Below the pieces are notes generated by a model, which had not been told where the DNA came from, ran no database searches, and saw only the letters and a program-made list of their open reading frames with translations. Shown piece after piece: positions 7,176-8,558 of a stretch of DNA of 8,558 nucleotides; within the stretch, counting starts at the first letter, position 1; every line of letters starts with the position of its first letter. The DNA is from Synechococcaceae bacterium Bin_79_3 (lineage in GTDB: Bacteria > Cyanobacteriota > Cyanobacteriia > PCC-6307 > Cyanobiaceae): positions 1 to 8,558 of the forward strand of contig VFLB01000304.1 in assembly GCA_009914645.1 (NCBI GenBank), given 5' to 3'. The position numbers and the translations under genes are program-made.

Positions 7176-8269
7176 TCAAACCCCTCCCAACAATTTTAAT
7201 TATCCCCACTGGGATTGCTTGCGAGCAGGGGGGATTTGCCGGTGATGCCCTGCCGGTAGCCCGTTTGCTTGCTGCTGCCAGCGGCTGCTTAATTAGCCAC
7301 CCCAATGTGCTTAACGGGGCATCCCTTTATTGGAGTGATCGGCGCATTCATTACGTAGAGGGCTGGGCCCTCGATGCATTTGCGCGAGGGTATTGGCGCT
7401 TGAGTTCATGCAGAGCACAACGCATCGGTGTTCTTTTTGATGCTGCTATCGAAGCAACTCTTTTGTTAAGGCATCTACAGGTGCTTGATGCTGCTCGCGC
7501 CACTCTTGGTTTGGACATTGGTCCTGTATTGGTAACTGACGGGTCTATTGGCGTAAGTGTTTGCCAAGGAGCTAGTGGCAGCAGCTGGGGTGAACTTGAA
7601 CATCCGCACCGCTTACTTCAAGCCGGCGAGCAACTTAAAGCTGCTGGTGCCACTGCTATTGCGGTGGTGGCACGCTTCCCTGATGAATTGGACAACAGCC
7701 AGCTGCAGGCCTATCGCTGCGGTGCTGGGGTTGATGCTTTGGCGGGTGCTGAGGCTTTGATTAGCCACCTACTGGTGCGAGAGCTTGGCATTCCTTGCGC
7801 CCATGCCCCGGCCTTAGCTCCTTTAGCTCCAATAAATGAATTAGACCCACGCGCTGCTGCAGAAGAATTAGGTCATACATTTTTACCTTGTGTATTAGTG
7901 GGTTTAAGCCAAGCCCCAAATTTTCAACTTGCTACTAATCCTTGGCAGCCAGATGAATTGGCTATTGAACAGGTGGGGGCAGTAGTTGTGCCAGCTGGGG
8001 CGCTGGGGGGTGAAACGGTATTGCAGGCTTTGCAACGGCAGATACCTGTTATTGCTGTTGAAAGTAATAAAAGTATTTTGCAGGTATCAGCTGCGGCACT
8101 GGGTTGGGGTGACACTGATCACGAAATTAAAAACAGTGTTTTGCATGCCAGTAGTTACAGCGAAGCTGCAGGCATGGTGTTAGCGCTACGGGAAGGTATC
8201 AACCCCAAAAGTTTGCATAGGCCAGTTGCTATCGCAAATAAGTCAATTGCTATCGCAAGCAGGCCATAG
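7172..8269 (+). CDS. DUF3326 family protein
   Basis: Member of DUF3326 (PF11805), a family found in cyanobacteria and plants with no established function. The 365-aa product carries family blocks: LIIPTGIACEQGGFAGDALPV (about 8-28, equivalent to plant versions), CLISHPNVLNGASLYW (39-54), YVEGWALDAFA (61-71) and RHLQVLDAARATLGL (95-109). Further on are AIAVVARFPDEL (about 167-178), ISHLLVRELGIPCAHAPALAPL and AAAEELGHTFLPCVLVGLS. The start is GTG 7172, giving MIKPLPTILIIPTG; it overlaps the previous stop by 4 nt. The frame is also open from GTG 7142 (375 aa). The final residues (PVAIANKSIAIASRP) lie beyond the usual family end and are built from a 21-nt imperfect duplication. The gene overlaps the opposing ald gene by 20 nt. 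Confidence 0.9.
   Translation: MIKPLPTILIIPTGIACEQGGFAGDALPVARLLAAASGCLISHPNVLNGASLYWSDRRIHYVEGWALDAFARGYWRLSSCRAQRIGVLFDAAIEATLLLRHLQVLDAARATLGLDIGPVLVTDGSIGVSVCQGASGSSWGELEHPHRLLQAGEQLKAAGATAIAVVARFPDELDNSQLQAYRCGAGVDALAGAEALISHLLVRELGIPCAHAPALAPLAPINELDPRAAAEELGHTFLPCVLVGLSQAPNFQLATNPWQPDELAIEQVGAVVVPAGALGGETVLQALQRQIPVIAVESNKSILQVSAAALGWGDTDHEIKNSVLHASSYSEAAGMVLALREGINPKSLHRPVAIANKSIAIASRP
8226..8258. repeat. 12-bp direct repeat TTGCTATCGCAA at the convergent gene ends
   Basis: TTGCTATCGCAA occurs at 8226-8237 and 8247-8258, 21 nt apart. The second copy lies in the overlap of the DUF3326 and ald genes and, read on the minus strand (TTGCGATAGCAA), contains the ald stop codon TAG. Each copy is one base away from a TTGCGATCGCAA palindrome that contains HIP1. 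Confidence 0.8.
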
Positions 8270-8558
8270 GGTGCCTCGGTGTAAGACCAAGAGCTTTTGC
8301 AACGCCTGGATGACACACAGAACCTTCGATTGTGTTTAAACCTGATAAAAGTTCCGGTCTTTCTGTTACCGCTTCGGTAAGGCCGCGGCCGGCGATTGTA
8401 ACTATGTAAGGCAAAGTTACGCTTACTAATGCTTCGGTAGATGTAAAGGGTACGGCCCCGGGCATATTTCCAACTGCGTAATGCTGCACACCAAATTTTT
8501 CGATTACTGGATCCGTGTGTGTTGTTTCTTCGCTGGTGGCAATACAACCACCTTGATC
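8250..8558 (-). CDS. ald: Alanine dehydrogenase, C-terminal part (runs off the window)
   Basis: Alanine dehydrogenase interconverts L-alanine and pyruvate plus ammonia using NAD. Only the last 102 residues are present; the 5' part lies beyond the right edge. Reading from the edge, the fragment opens with DQGGC, whose Asp corresponds to the catalytic Asp270 of the M. tuberculosis enzyme. It continues through TTHTDP, VQHYAVGNMPGAVPFTST (the NMPG motif of the nucleotide site) and LPYIVTIAGRG to GLNTIEGSVCHPGVAKALGL, all typical of the family's C-terminal end. The stop is at 8250-8252 (minus strand). The terminal TPRHPMACLR extends a little past the usual end. It is convergent with the DUF3326 gene, overlapping by 20 nt, so it is not part of the atp operon. 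Confidence 0.93.
   Translation of the reverse strand, partial: DQGGCIATSEETTHTDPVIEKFGVQHYAVGNMPGAVPFTSTEALVSVTLPYIVTIAGRGLTEAVTERPELLSGLNTIEGSVCHPGVAKALGLTPRHPMACLR

Noticed and set aside
8155..8547. 130-aa minus-strand open frame overlapping the right end
   Set aside because: It lies in another frame over the alanine dehydrogenase coding region, whose frame matches a known family with conserved motifs. The Arg/Ser-rich product looks like a shadow translation.

Overview
The window is a cyanobacterial ATP synthase operon with an accessory tail, all on the + strand, followed by the 3' end of a convergent alanine dehydrogenase gene. The order atp1 - a - c - b' - b - delta - alpha - gamma, with a second divergent b-type subunit (b') and no beta or epsilon genes, is the cyanobacterial arrangement; beta and epsilon are normally at a separate locus. 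Protein wording, tight packing and the near absence of the HIP1 palindrome (one GCGATCGC, at 4946-4953) suggest a picocyanobacterium of the Synechococcus/Cyanobium/Prochlorococcus lineage with moderate GC. Species cannot be read from the window.

Layout. Positions 2-55 hold the last 17 codons of an upstream gene. Positions 99-4913 hold atp1, then the membrane sector genes (a, c, b', b), the delta stalk gene and alpha; gamma follows at 4924-5871. Gamma is followed after 2 nt by a 2OG-Fe(II)-oxygenase-like gene, then 8 nt later by a plant-type 2Fe-2S ferredoxin. After a 61-nt AT-rich gap containing a 14-bp tandem duplication comes a small unrecognised ORF (61 aa), which overlaps by 4 nt (GTGA) a DUF3326 gene. 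The DUF3326 gene ends tail to tail with, and overlaps by 20 nt, the minus-strand ald gene, which runs off the right edge.

How it works together. The F0 genes encode the proton channel (a), rotor ring (c) and peripheral stalk (b, b', delta); alpha and gamma belong to the F1 head and central shaft. Spacing is uneven. The genes for the subunits needed in most copies among those here (c and alpha) have the longer untranslated leaders (147 and 65 nt), and a GC-rich stem-loop follows c, whereas b'/b/delta and alpha/gamma are almost contiguous. The four genes after gamma have no known role in ATP synthase. Their spacing suggests at least the first two are co-transcribed with it, and this iron/redox-flavoured tail is the most interesting part of the window.

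No RNA genes, insertion sequences, CRISPR arrays or classical intrinsic terminators were seen. The longest stretch without a coding region is 147 nt.
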